Of a stretch of DNA of 64,000 bases, positions 32,004 through 41,362 are shown one piece after another. Every line of letters begins with the position of its first letter. Position 1 is the stretch's first letter. The notes beneath the pieces are model-generated. The model had not been told where the DNA came from and did not search any database. It worked only from the letters and a program-made list of their open reading frames with translations. This DNA is from Shinella sp. CPCC 101442 (GTDB taxonomy: Bacteria; Pseudomonadota; Alphaproteobacteria; Rhizobiales; Rhizobiaceae), in NCBI RefSeq assembly GCF_024704725.1, contig NZ_JALIQS010000013.1, positions 1 to 64,000 of the forward strand, given 5' to 3'. Position numbers and translations under genes: made by a program.

Positions 32004-34721
32004 TCAGGTCCCGCTGGCGTTCGGCAAACGCGTGAAAAGCACGTCGCGCAGCGCCTGCGTCAGCTCGACATGCGCGCCGCCCTTGCCGATGATCTGCGTG
32101 GCACGCGCGCTCAAAAGCTCGCGCTCCGCATTGGAAAGGTGTTTTGCCGTGACCACGAGCACCGGTACGGCGTTCCATTCCGCCCGCTCGCGAAGCGCCG
32201 CAAGAAATTCGAAACCGTTCATCTCCGGCATTTGCAGGTCGAGCAGGATGGCAATGGGCGGCGGGTTTTCGGCAAGCCAGGCCATGCCCTGGCGGCCGTT
32301 TTCCGTCAGGGCGATATTGCGGCCAAGCCGTTCCACGGTGCGCTGCATGAGGAGGCGCGTCGCCGCATCGTCCTCGACGACAAGCACGGTGCCGTCCTCG
32401 CGGCCACCGGTGAGGCGCGCAATGAAGTCGCTGAGTTCGCCGCGATCGACCGGTTTCGCGAGCATGGCCGCTGCGCCGAGCGTAAAGCCGAGCGCCTTCT
32501 CGTTGCTGATGCTGACGATGACGACAGGTATGGCCGACAGGTTGGGATCGGATTTCAGCGCGACCAGCACCGACCAGCCGTCCATCTGCGGCATGAGGAT
32601 ATCGAGCGTGATGGCGGCGGGGCGATGCTTGCGCGCCATCTCCAGCGCCTGCTCGCCACCGCCTGCATAAAGTACGCGATAACCCTCGCGTTTCAGATGC
32701 GAGCCGATGATGTTCATCGAGGCCTCGTCGTCGTCGACGACGAGCACGGAGGTCCGATCGACCTGATCCGCTTTTGCCGGCGCGGCGCCCTCCTCCGTCG
32801 TCCCGGCGGGCGCGGCAACTTCATCCGGATCAGGCAGCGTGAAGATGAAGCGCGAGCCCTCGCCCGGCCGGCTTTCCACGGTAAGGTCGCCGCCGAGCAT
32901 CAGCGCAAAGCTGCGACTGATGGCAAGGCCAAGGCCCGTGCCGCCGAATTTGCGGGAGGTCGAGCTGTCGGCCTGCGAGAAGGCCTGGAAAAGCCGGCCG
33001 AGCTGTTCCTCGTTCATGCCGATGCCGGTATCCGCGACGGTTAGAACCAGCCGCCTTTCGACGCCAGTACCCTGCCGCGCAACGGCGAGCGTGACCGTTC
33101 CCTTGTCGGTGAACTTGCAGGCATTGGAGAGGAGGTTGAGCAGCGCCTGCTTGACCTTGGTGACGTCGGTCTCGATCGAGCCGATATCCTCGGGGCACTC
33201 CACCACGAAACTGTTGCCGTTCTTGGCGGCAAGCGGCCGGATCAGCGCCGCGACGTCGCTCACCAGCGCGGAGATGCCGAAACGCTCCCTGTAGACCTCC
33301 ATGCGGCCGGCCTCGATCTTCGAGAGGTCGAGAATGCCGTTGATAAGGCCGAGCAGGTGGTTGCCGGCGCTCTCGATCTTCTTGAGGTCAGGCAGGAAGT
33401 CGCCCTGGCCGGTGTCTTCCGCATCCTCCTGCAAGATTTGCGCATAGCCGATGATGGCGTTGAGCGGCGTGCGCAGTTCGTGGCTCATATTGGCGAGGAA
33501 TTCGGACTTCACCTGCGTGGCGCGCTGCGCCTCGTCGCGGGCAAGCTCCAGCTCCTCCTGCCGGCGGCGCAGTTCCGTGATATCGACATAGACGATGGTG
33601 AAGCCACCCTCGTGGGTGGGCCGCTCGCTGATCTGCATCCAGCGGCCATCCCGGAAGGGCACGACGCGGGTGGCGCTGTGGTCATGCGCGGCAAGCCGTA
33701 CAGCAACCCACTCGTCGAAGGGCTGTTCGAGTGCGACGATCTCGCGTCCGCCCGCCTCGATGACATCGCGGAACATCGACGTGCCGGGCACGAAGGTCTC
33801 GTGGATCGGATGCATATCGCGAAAGCGCTGGTTGGTGATAATCAATCGCTCATCCGGGCCATAGAGCGCAAAGCCCTCCGCGATGCTCTCGATGGCGTCC
33901 CCCATCGTCTTGCGCTGGTTTTCCGCTTCGCGCGTCAGGCGCTCCCGCTCCCGCTGGCCCTCTTTCAGCAGTTGCAGCGCCTCGCTCACCCGGCCAAGCT
34001 CATCCGCGCCGGCCGGCGGCACGACGACATTCGTATCGCCCTTCGTCAGCCCCCGCACGGCCGTGACGATCTCCCCGAGCGGCTTCAGGATGGATCCGAG
34101 GATGACGACCGTCAGGACCGTACCGATGATGACGGCGGCAATCGACAGCAGGGAGGCGACATTGGCGGCCCGCTCGAACTGCAGGAGGATGTTTGCCCGC
34201 GCTGCCGCCGCCTGCCGGCCGAGATCGGCCTGGAGCGCGGCGAGCTGGTCTTCGACGCCGATGCCGTAGCGCCGCGCCTCGGCGAAATGCGTGTTGCCAA
34301 TCACGCGCTGGTCGTCCGTATAGGCCTCGACCGCCTGGTTGGCGAGATCGTCGAACCGCTCGACCTCCGCGCGGATCGCCGCGGCCTCCGTCGGGCGATG
34401 TTCGGCAAGCGTGTCGAGCCGTTCGCGAAGCCGCGTGCGCGCCTCCGCGGCGCGGGTCTCGGCAAGCGTCAGCAGACTGACCGAGAGGTCGGCCTGCCAA
34501 TAGCGCAGGCTGTTGAAGTCGGCGCGCACCTCATGGGCAACGGCGATGATTTGGGCGATGCGGTTCGCCTCGTCTTCCGAGCGCAGCGCCTCGGAAAGCT
34601 CGCCGCGGGTGAAGAGGCTGCTGCCGATGGTGGCAACCAGCAACACCGCCGCAAGCAGAATGAGCCGCACGCGGATCGGCAGGCGCCGCAGCGAGAGGCC
34701 CGAACCCGGCGCAGCCGTCAT
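32004..34721 (-). CDS. Hybrid sensor histidine kinase with two receiver domains
   Basis: This 905-residue inner-membrane protein has transmembrane segments at about 18-38 and 188-212 flanking a helical periplasmic sensor, a HAMP domain (212-265), a PAS-like domain (280-385), a dimerisation/phospho-acceptor domain with His414 (MSHELRTPL), an HATPase domain (515-630, with NACKF, DTGIGM and GTGLGLA), and two receivers with Asp707 (TLDILMP) and Asp828 (LLDLQMP). No histidine phosphotransfer domain follows, so phosphate must leave through a separate protein or to the adjacent stand-alone receiver. The start overlaps the stop of the haem-binding DUF3365 gene by 4 bases, suggesting that protein supplies the signal. 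Confidence 0.92.
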   Translation of the reverse strand: MTAAPGSGLSLRRLPIRVRLILLAAVLLVATIGSSLFTRGELSEALRSEDEANRIAQIIAVAHEVRADFNSLRYWQADLSVSLLTLAETRAAEARTRLRERLDTLAEHRPTEAAAIRAEVERFDDLANQAVEAYTDDQRVIGNTHFAEARRYGIGVEDQLAALQADLGRQAAAARANILLQFERAANVASLLSIAAVIIGTVLTVVILGSILKPLGEIVTAVRGLTKGDTNVVVPPAGADELGRVSEALQLLKEGQRERERLTREAENQRKTMGDAIESIAEGFALYGPDERLIITNQRFRDMHPIHETFVPGTSMFRDVIEAGGREIVALEQPFDEWVAVRLAAHDHSATRVVPFRDGRWMQISERPTHEGGFTIVYVDITELRRRQEELELARDEAQRATQVKSEFLANMSHELRTPLNAIIGYAQILQEDAEDTGQGDFLPDLKKIESAGNHLLGLINGILDLSKIEAGRMEVYRERFGISALVSDVAALIRPLAAKNGNSFVVECPEDIGSIETDVTKVKQALLNLLSNACKFTDKGTVTLAVARQGTGVERRLVLTVADTGIGMNEEQLGRLFQAFSQADSSTSRKFGGTGLGLAISRSFALMLGGDLTVESRPGEGSRFIFTLPDPDEVAAPAGTTEEGAAPAKADQVDRTSVLVVDDDEASMNIIGSHLKREGYRVLYAGGGEQALEMARKHRPAAITLDILMPQMDGWSVLVALKSDPNLSAIPVVIVSISNEKALGFTLGAAAMLAKPVDRGELSDFIARLTGGREDGTVLVVEDDAATRLLMQRTVERLGRNIALTENGRQGMAWLAENPPPIAILLDLQMPEMNGFEFLAALRERAEWNAVPVLVVTAKHLSNAERELLSARATQIIGKGGAHVELTQALRDVLFTRLPNASGT

Positions 34722-35491
34722 TGCGGGATCAGCCCGATGCTGATGACGCCGCCGAGATCGCCCTCATGCGCGCCTTCCTTGGGATAGCCGGTGATATCCA
34801 GTTCACCGGCCGGGTCGCCGTGACAGGTAAGACAGGAGGGCGCGTAATATTCGGGCACCATGACGCGCGCCCGTCGCCGGCCGTCCTCCTCGACCGTCGC
34901 CGAATAGATCTGGCCCTTCGGCCAGTCGGCAGCCTCGAGATAGTCGCGGATCGCCGCGGCCTCGAAGGCGTCCGGCCGGGCCTTGCGGTTGCGGATCAGC
35001 ACGGGCGGCGCGGTGAACTTCATGCTGGCTTCCGCACCGATACGGGCCTCGAAAGCCTCATTGACCAGGCGGGTGAAAGTGGCGGGAATGAAACCCTTGA
35101 AGCCCTTGCCCTTGGTATTGATCGTCGCCTGGTTGGCGTCCATCACCTCGACCACGGCATCCATCTGCGCCTTGAGCAACCGCCCTTCATAGGATGTCGG
35201 ATCGACCGTGCGGGGATCCCGTCCCGTCGCCTTCCGGTAGTTGGCGATGGCCTCTTCCAGCACGACGGCGCCCGAAAGCCCCTTGTCGCCGATATCGGGA
35301 TCGTTGATCCGCGCCTGGTTGACGGAAACGACCGCACGCGCCGATTGCAGCATCGTCGCGACGCTGCGCGCGATGGCAAGGTCGGCCGGACCGGCCTCTT
35401 CGGCAGCAACAGCACCTGCGAGCAGGGGAAAAACCAGGATTGCGGCAAAGCCGCTTTTCACGAACGGGATGATGGCCGCCTCCCTCGTCAC
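34718..35491 (-). CDS. DUF3365 (Tll0287-like) c-type haem protein
   Basis: This exported protein of about 257 residues has the DUF3365/Tll0287-like haem sensor domain, with the cytochrome c motif CLTCH near the C-terminus as its single haem site. A hydrophobic signal segment (VKSGFAAILVFPLLAGAVAAEE) targets it to the periplasm. The start is uncertain: a GTG at 35491 is used here, and a GTG at 35461 is possible; the frame stays open to 35620 but without a plausible N-terminus. The overlap with the hybrid kinase gene suggests a redox or gas-sensing pair in which the haem protein informs the kinase periplasmic domain. Confidence 0.78.
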   Translation of the reverse strand: MTREAAIIPFVKSGFAAILVFPLLAGAVAAEEAGPADLAIARSVATMLQSARAVVSVNQARINDPDIGDKGLSGAVVLEEAIANYRKATGRDPRTVDPTSYEGRLLKAQMDAVVEVMDANQATINTKGKGFKGFIPATFTRLVNEAFEARIGAEASMKFTAPPVLIRNRKARPDAFEAAAIRDYLEAADWPKGQIYSATVEEDGRRRARVMVPEYYAPSCLTCHGDPAGELDITGYPKEGAHEGDLGGVISIGLIPQ

Positions 35492-35623
35492 AGACTGCAA
35501 ACCGGCAGTACGATGTGGGAAACATAACGCAATTCCACTGCCCGGCAATCGACAATTCGGGCCAGGCGCATCGCGCGGCGGCACGCAAACACAATTGCGT
35601 GAACCGCCATCACAAAACATGTG

Positions 35624-36550
35624 TCAGAAGCGGATTTCCAACAACGAGAAGTCGTCCGGCAAAGGTCCGGCGGCGTTGAAGGAGCGGACCCATTCGTGAA
35701 TATCCTGCGGGCGGCTGCCGTGCGTCTCGGCCTGCTCGGCCAGCGCATCGACGCTCAGCATCGCATCGCCGGGCCCGTTCACCTCGAAGGTGCCGTCGCT
35801 GATGACGAGCAGCCGGTCGCCGGGCGCGACATGGGTCACGCTGCTGTCATAGTCCATCTCCGACAGCGCGCCGATCGCAACGCCGCCGACGGTGATCAGC
35901 ATTTCGTGGCCGGCACCGTCGGCGCGCAGCAGGATCGACGGCGGGTGACCGCCGGTGGCAAAGCGCAATTCGCCGGTGCTCTTCTGGTAGACGCCATACC
36001 AGATGGTGAAGAACATATTGTTCTGCTTTTCCATCGGGAACGTGTCGTTGAGCGCCTTCAGCACGGTCGAGGGATCGCGGAAATCGGCATTGGACAAAGC
36101 CGAGGCCCTGAGCACGTTGATGACGGTGACGGAGAGCAGGGCCGCGCCGACCCCGTGACCGCAGACATCCAGCAGGTATATGGCGAAATGGTCGTCGTCG
36201 ATCCAGTGATAGCCGAACGAATCCCCGCCGAGTTCCGTCGAGGGCACGAGCAGCCAGTCGGTTGCCGGGCTGGCCGCGCGCTTGTCCGGCAGGATGGAGA
36301 AAACGTAGCGGCCGGCATCGTTCAATTCCGCGTCCAGACGCGCCTGCGTGCTCTCCAGCAGCAGGTTCTGCTCGGCCAGCTGGTCTTCCACCGCCTCGCC
36401 ATGCTCGATCATCGCTTCGTAGAGCAGTTTCAGATCGTCGTACTCGGCTTGCAGTTGCGCGAAATCGATGCGTAATTGGGCGACATCGGCGGCCTCGCCG
36501 CTTTCGCTGAATCCTGAAGAAGCAAGGCTTGGGTTTGACGAATCTTTCAT
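35624..36550 (-). CDS. SpoIIE/RsbU-type PP2C serine phosphatase
   Basis: This 308-residue protein has a coiled-coil N-terminus (about 25-80, rich in leucine and glutamate: AQLQAEYDDLKLLYEAMIEHG) and a PP2C-type phosphatase domain (about 85-305). Metal-binding acidic positions appear in STELGGDSFGY, LLDVCGHGVGAAL and VISDGTFEV. It should dephosphorylate a STAS-domain antagonist. Unlike the membrane phosphatase at 38.4 kb it is cytoplasmic and has no receiver or PAS domain. It is divergent from the partner-switching operon starting at 36738. Confidence 0.88.
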   Translation of the reverse strand: MKDSSNPSLASSGFSESGEAADVAQLRIDFAQLQAEYDDLKLLYEAMIEHGEAVEDQLAEQNLLLESTQARLDAELNDAGRYVFSILPDKRAASPATDWLLVPSTELGGDSFGYHWIDDDHFAIYLLDVCGHGVGAALLSVTVINVLRASALSNADFRDPSTVLKALNDTFPMEKQNNMFFTIWYGVYQKSTGELRFATGGHPPSILLRADGAGHEMLITVGGVAIGALSEMDYDSSVTHVAPGDRLLVISDGTFEVNGPGDAMLSVDALAEQAETHGSRPQDIHEWVRSFNAAGPLPDDFSLLEIRF

Positions 36551-36691
36551 GATTGTATGGAAAGGTTCCGGCTGGAGTTCGAAGGGGACGGCGCAACCAC
36601 CGATATCATATCGCGTAGGCCGGCCTCGCTGGCCGCCTCCGCGCTTGTGCCGGCACTTCGGACATTACATAGTCTATTCGCGAAAGATAGA

Positions 36692-36718
36692 GCGTGCGAC
36701 AGCACGCCCGTTTGCGGG
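36692..36718 (+). repeat. Tandem small hairpins in the leader of the partner-switching operon
   Basis: GCGTGC-GACA-GCACGC (36692-36707) is followed directly by CCCG-TTTG-CGGG (36707-36718), ending 19 bases before the ATG at 36738. They could form an RNA leader structure. The rest of the 187-base divergent region 36551-36737 shows no clear promoter. Confidence 0.35.
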
Positions 36719-36737
36719 ATCATAAGGCAGGGGGCCA

Positions 36738-37256
36738 ATGGATCTGGGGGCAGCACCGATGGGAGCCGGCGACTATGCCGAGCTTCTCGAATTCGACATG
36801 GACATGGACGGCTTTGCCTCCAACTGGGCGTATTGCGACCGGGTGTCGACCTATTTCGCGCGCATGATCAGCCACAACCGCAGCGACTCGCTGCTGTATT
36901 CCAACCTGTTCTCCTCCGCGCTCAACGAATTGCTGGAAACCGTGTACCGGCTGCACGCGCCGTCGGGGCGTTTCGCCTGTTCGGTCGCCCGCAAGGGCGC
37001 AAGCGAGCGCGTCACGCTTACCGTGCCGGTCGACGCACAGACGGCTGAGTTTTATCGCAGCGCCGTGAAAGTGCTCAACGAGGGCGACGTCGCCTCCCGC
37101 TATCACAGCGCACTCTTCACCGACGGCCCGCTTCAACCCAATATCGGCCTCCTGGAACTCGCCGTCGACTATGCCGCGCGCTTTTCCATCGAGCCGACCG
37201 ACGCAAACGCCATCCGCCTCATCGCGGATCTCAAGCTGGAGGAATCCGACACATGA
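36738..37256 (+). CDS. Slr1658-like (HATPase-fold) partner-switching regulator, copy 1
   Basis: This 172-residue cytoplasmic protein is not a strong match to any named enzyme. It carries SALNELLETVYRLH, an N-box-like helix that aligns with TNELLENAVKFR of the slr1658-type protein at 40793, and a beta-strand region FACSVARKGASERVTLTVP after it. Glycine-rich ATP-lid motifs are not obvious, so ATP binding may be lost. Its gene starts the operon and overlaps the STAS-methyltransferase gene by 4 bases, repeating the slr1658-slr1659 order seen at 40.8-41.7 kb. It may be the kinase-like partner of the STAS domain of its neighbour. Confidence 0.6.
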   Translation: MDLGAAPMGAGDYAELLEFDMDMDGFASNWAYCDRVSTYFARMISHNRSDSLLYSNLFSSALNELLETVYRLHAPSGRFACSVARKGASERVTLTVPVDAQTAEFYRSAVKVLNEGDVASRYHSALFTDGPLQPNIGLLELAVDYAARFSIEPTDANAIRLIADLKLEESDT

Positions 37257-38431
37257 TCGCCGACACGCTTGTCCAGACCTACAAGGTTTCCTTCGACGAC
37301 AACAATCAGGAATTCGCGCTTTCCGGCTCGATGCGCCCCGAACGCGGTGCCGAAATGGAGGCCTGTATCCGCCTTCTGGAAACCTCGATCGCCTCGATCA
37401 GAGGCACGTTCTACATCAATGTGAAGCGCCTGGTGCGGCTCAACAACGTCGCCTTCCATGCCCTTGCGGGCGCGCTCCTGAAGGCGGCCGACGAGCGGCC
37501 GGACGTCAAGATCTCGATCATCACCTCAAGCGTCATCGGCTGGTCGACCAAGAAATTCGGCACGTTGACCGCCAAGAACCCGCGCATCGTCGTCGAGGAA
37601 TATGACAGCGAGTTCTATCCCGGCCAGTCCTTCCTGGAGGAAGGCGGCTTCGTGCCGGTGCTGCGCACGCAAACCAAGCTGACCTGGAAACATGAGCGCT
37701 CTCTCCTGCCGCGCCACGGCCTCACGCCCGGCGTGACGATGGCCGATATCTGCTGCGGCATCGGCGATTTCGCCGTTCTCGTCGCCAAGGAATTCGCCCC
37801 CTCGCGTATCGTCGCGCTCGACCATTCGAAGTCGAGCCTCGCCTATGCAAGGCAGGTCGCCAGCGAGTTCGACATCGGCGGCATCGAATATATCTATGGC
37901 GACGCCGCCGAGATGCTGCTGGAGGACGGCCAGTTCGACTTCGTCTCCTGCCGCCACGCGTTGCAGATCTTCAACAAACCGGAAATGATCGTCAACGAAC
38001 TGGTGCGCATCTGCAAGCCGGGCGGCCGGGTCTATGTCTCCAACGAGAAGATTTCCCAGTGCCTCGGCGAGCCGCGCGGCCCCTCCATCCAATGGACCTA
38101 CGAGCAGCTTTCCAAGCTCTTCGCGGATTTCGACATGGATCTCGAATTCGGCCCGAAGAGCTATCAGGCCCTGCAGAAGGCTGGCCTCGAGGACATCCGC
38201 ATCGAAAGCTTCATGGTAACCAACCGTGACGGCGACGCGCAGGCCTTTGCCGACATGGTCATGGCCTGGGAAGAAATGTTTGCCGGCGGCATGTGCGAGA
38301 AGCGCGGCGACGATGCCGCCTTCGTCGAAAAATTCCGCCGCGGCTTCGAGGACCACATCGCCGCAGCGCTGCATCCCGGCGGCTATGCCGGATGGCCGGT
38401 CTGGGTGGCGTCAGGGCGCAAGCCCCTATGA
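37253..38431 (+). CDS. STAS-like (slr1659-type) domain fused to SAM methyltransferase
   Basis: This 392-residue protein joins an N-terminal slr1659-like STAS-fold domain (about 5-130) to a class I SAM-dependent methyltransferase (about 145-385). The methyltransferase has motif I as MADICCGIGDFA, the acidic strand end ALDHS, and DFVSCRHALQIF with CKPGGRVYVSNE following. In the STAS part, the loop that reads FLNSSGIN in the 41.4-kb protein here reads RLNNVAFH, so the phosphorylatable serine is missing. It overlaps the upstream and downstream genes by 4 bases each. The substrate may be a protein or small molecule; the degenerate STAS domain may dock the slr1658-like partner. Confidence 0.75.
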   Translation: MIADTLVQTYKVSFDDNNQEFALSGSMRPERGAEMEACIRLLETSIASIRGTFYINVKRLVRLNNVAFHALAGALLKAADERPDVKISIITSSVIGWSTKKFGTLTAKNPRIVVEEYDSEFYPGQSFLEEGGFVPVLRTQTKLTWKHERSLLPRHGLTPGVTMADICCGIGDFAVLVAKEFAPSRIVALDHSKSSLAYARQVASEFDIGGIEYIYGDAAEMLLEDGQFDFVSCRHALQIFNKPEMIVNELVRICKPGGRVYVSNEKISQCLGEPRGPSIQWTYEQLSKLFADFDMDLEFGPKSYQALQKAGLEDIRIESFMVTNRDGDAQAFADMVMAWEEMFAGGMCEKRGDDAAFVEKFRRGFEDHIAAALHPGGYAGWPVWVASGRKPL

Positions 38432-40788
38432 GCGACGCTGCGGAATCCATTCCCTCGCGCTGGGGTTTCTCGCTGACCTCGTTCCGCGCGAAGTTCGTTC
38501 TGGTCGTCGGCGGCGCCGTGCTGGTGGATCTGCTTGTCGCCGGCGGCATTGCCCTGTGGAACGTCAACCGCCTCTCCACCAATGCGATGGACGAAGTCGG
38601 GCGCGGCCTTGAAAAGGCGAATATCGAATATCTCCAGAACTACATCGAGACGACGGTCGAGCGCACCGACCTGCTGCTCGAACGGTATCATTCGGAAGTG
38701 ACCGGTCTTGCCGGGTCGATGCAGACCCTGATGGACAATCCCTCGCTCTACGACAAGCTCGGCGATCAGCTGCAGGGCGATGGCAAGCTGACGACCCCGC
38801 TCACCTACAACCAGGCCGGAAACTGGTGGCAGAACCAGCCGGGCGAAGCCTCCGCCGTCACCGTCTGGGGCTACCTGCTCGACGAGAACAAGCAGCCGAC
38901 GCCCGAGGCCATGAAGACCGTGCGTGACAGCGCCGCCTTCAACCTTTTCGGCCCGAGTTTCCTTTCCGCCGGCCCGCCGAAGCTTCAGATGTATTACATC
39001 GGCCCGCGCGAGAACCCGATCCTGCGCTCGACGCCCTATAACGACCAGGGTTCCGTCTTCGACCAGGTCTATCCCGGGCACAACCAGACGAACTGGTGGG
39101 ACTTCTATTTCCCCGGCCTCTACGAGACGTGGCAGTCCTGGCTCGCCAACCCGGCCGAGCGCCCGGTCGACAGCCCGATCACGATGCTCTCGCCCTATCT
39201 TGACGGCATCACGGGCAAGATCATCGTCAGTTTCTTCCAGCCACTGATGACCCCCGACCGCAAGGACCTCAACGGCATCGTCGGCGTGGACCTGACGCTC
39301 GACCAGCTCGCTGATATCGTCAAGAGCGTGAAGATCGCCGAGACGGGCTTCGCCTTCCTCACCATGTCGAACGGCAACGTGCTGGCCGTGACGGAACAGG
39401 GTGAGAAGACGCTCGGCGTCAAGATCAACAACGAGGCGGGCTTCGACCGCCGGCTGGCGCACAGCAGCCAGCCGGCGCTTGCAGCACTTGCCATGCCCTC
39501 CGACAAGGAGACCGTGCTCAGCACGCTGACGCTGAAGGAGAACGGCGAGGACGTGCCCTATGTCGTGCTCATGAAGCAGCTCGACGCGGAAAACCTCTAT
39601 ACCGGCAAGGTGCCCGTCACCCGCGAGGTCATGTCGCTCGGCTTCATGGTGCCCGAGCGCGAGATTTATGCCGCGCTGATTGCCGCAAAGCAGGGCATTT
39701 CCGACGAAACACGCCAGGTCGTGAGCTGGCAGATCGGCACCGTCATCCTGTCGCTGCTCGTCGTCCTCTCGGCGGTCTTCGCGATTTCCGGCCGCATCAC
39801 GGCTGGCCTGAGGGCCCTGGCGGATGCAGCGCAACGCTTGCAGAACAAGGACTATTCCGTGCGCGTGGCCATCCCCGCCCGCGACGAAGTGGCCGCCGTG
39901 GGTGTCGCCTTCAACCGCATGGCGGAGGAGATCAGCTACCACACGGAAAACCTCGAAAATCTGGTGACCGAGCGCACGCGTGCGCTCGAAACCGCCAACG
40001 AGGAAATCAACGGGTTGAACGCCAAGCTGAAGAGCGAGAACCTTCGCCTCGGCGCCGAACTCGACGTCGCCCGGCACATCCAGATGATGGTTTTGCCCCG
40101 GCGCGACGAACTCGACGAGATCAAGGGCATCGACGTGTCCGGCTACATGGAGCCGGCCGACGAGGTGGGCGGCGACTATTTCGACGTGCTGCATGACGAG
40201 GGGCGCATGAAGGTCGGCATCGGCGACGTCACCGGCCATGGCCTCGAAAGCGGCGTTCTCATGCTGATGGTGCAGTCGGTCGCCCGCGCGCTGCAGGAGC
40301 AGGGCGACGAAAACCCGCGCGAATTCCTCGAAGTGCTCAACCGCGCCGTCTTCAAGAACATCCAGCGCACCAAGACGGACAAGCACCTCTCGCTCGCCTT
40401 CCTCGACTACCAGGACCGCAAGATGACGCTGTCCGGCCAGCACGAGGAAGTGCTCGTGCTGCGCGACAACGACGAGGTCGAGCGCATCGACACGGTCGAT
40501 CTCGGCTTCCCCATCGGTCTCGAAAGCGACATCGGCCCCTTCGTCGATACGCATGAGTTCCCCTTCGATTCCGGCGACGTCATCGTGCTGCATACCGACG
40601 GCGTCACCGAGGCCGAGAGCCCGGCGGGCGAACTCTTCGGCTTCGACCGGCTATGCGAAAGCGCCAAGCGTCACCGCCGGAAGGACGCCGATGCGATCAA
40701 GGACGGCATTATCTCCGACCTGATGGCGCATATCGGCACGCAAAAAATCCACGACGACATCACGCTCGTCGTCATGAAGCACAGGTAA
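38428..40788 (+). CDS. Membrane-bound SpoIIE-type phosphatase with Cache sensor and HAMP
   Basis: This 786-residue sensor phosphatase has transmembrane segments at about 22-44 and 434-455 around a large periplasmic Cache-type domain (50-430, with GIVGVDLTLDQLADIV), a HAMP domain (455-505), a coiled coil (505-560) and a PP2C domain (565-785). Metal-binding motifs are EVGGDYFDV, GDVTGHGLESGVLM, HTDGVTEAESP and HDDITLVVM. An extracellular ligand should control dephosphorylation of an antagonist, most likely the slr1659-like protein two genes on. The ATG overlaps the previous stop by 4 bases. In SiaABCD and RsbU systems this is the input point. Confidence 0.88.
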   Translation: MSDAAESIPSRWGFSLTSFRAKFVLVVGGAVLVDLLVAGGIALWNVNRLSTNAMDEVGRGLEKANIEYLQNYIETTVERTDLLLERYHSEVTGLAGSMQTLMDNPSLYDKLGDQLQGDGKLTTPLTYNQAGNWWQNQPGEASAVTVWGYLLDENKQPTPEAMKTVRDSAAFNLFGPSFLSAGPPKLQMYYIGPRENPILRSTPYNDQGSVFDQVYPGHNQTNWWDFYFPGLYETWQSWLANPAERPVDSPITMLSPYLDGITGKIIVSFFQPLMTPDRKDLNGIVGVDLTLDQLADIVKSVKIAETGFAFLTMSNGNVLAVTEQGEKTLGVKINNEAGFDRRLAHSSQPALAALAMPSDKETVLSTLTLKENGEDVPYVVLMKQLDAENLYTGKVPVTREVMSLGFMVPEREIYAALIAAKQGISDETRQVVSWQIGTVILSLLVVLSAVFAISGRITAGLRALADAAQRLQNKDYSVRVAIPARDEVAAVGVAFNRMAEEISYHTENLENLVTERTRALETANEEINGLNAKLKSENLRLGAELDVARHIQMMVLPRRDELDEIKGIDVSGYMEPADEVGGDYFDVLHDEGRMKVGIGDVTGHGLESGVLMLMVQSVARALQEQGDENPREFLEVLNRAVFKNIQRTKTDKHLSLAFLDYQDRKMTLSGQHEEVLVLRDNDEVERIDTVDLGFPIGLESDIGPFVDTHEFPFDSGDVIVLHTDGVTEAESPAGELFGFDRLCESAKRHRRKDADAIKDGIISDLMAHIGTQKIHDDITLVVMKHR

Positions 40789-40792
40789 CGCG

Positions 40793-41341
40793 ATGGAAGC
40801 CACATTCGGACAGGTGGACCTCACCAACGGCGCAGGCGCGCTGAAAAACCGCATCCGTCTCGCCGACGGACCGCTCGAGCTCGCCTGGCAGCATTGCGGC
40901 GTGACGTCGGAATTCCTCGGCGATTTCTTTGCACTGAGGCGCGCGGCGGAGGGCGGCGATTATAACGAAGCGCGCCACAGCATCGGCTATCTCACCAACG
41001 AGCTGCTCGAAAACGCGGTAAAATTCCGCCGCGGCGCGGATATCACGCTGGAGGCATCGCTGGAGGGCAACTCGTTCGAGATCCGCATCAGCAATGTCAT
41101 CACCAGCGAGACCGCAGGCCGCTTCCAGGCGCTGCTGGCCGAACTGACGACACGCGATCCGGGCGAACTTCTGATCGAACGGATCGAACAGAATGCCGAG
41201 AACATGGAATCGAGCGGTTCGGGCCTTGGCCTGCTCACGTTAATGAGCGACTATGGCGCCCGTCTCGGCTGGCATTTTCAGCCCACGGCAGGTACGGACG
41301 TCCTGCGCCTCGACACCTATGCCGCGCTCGACATCGTCTGA
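40793..41341 (+). CDS. Slr1658-superfamily regulator (HATPase-fold kinase-like), copy 2
   Basis: This 182-residue protein has an HATPase fold with N-box IGYLTNELLENAVKFR (near residue 65) and the lid-type motif SSGSGLGLLTLMSDYG (near 142). These are the features of slr1658-type switch proteins and of SpoIIAB/SiaB-like kinases. It should phosphorylate the STAS protein encoded next or be held by it. It is 4 bases after the phosphatase gene and 21 bases before the slr1659-like gene, making a phosphatase-kinase-antagonist triad. Confidence 0.8.
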   Translation: MEATFGQVDLTNGAGALKNRIRLADGPLELAWQHCGVTSEFLGDFFALRRAAEGGDYNEARHSIGYLTNELLENAVKFRRGADITLEASLEGNSFEIRISNVITSETAGRFQALLAELTTRDPGELLIERIEQNAENMESSGSGLGLLTLMSDYGARLGWHFQPTAGTDVLRLDTYAALDIV

Positions 41342-41362
41342 GCGGACATCACCGGGAGTTTA

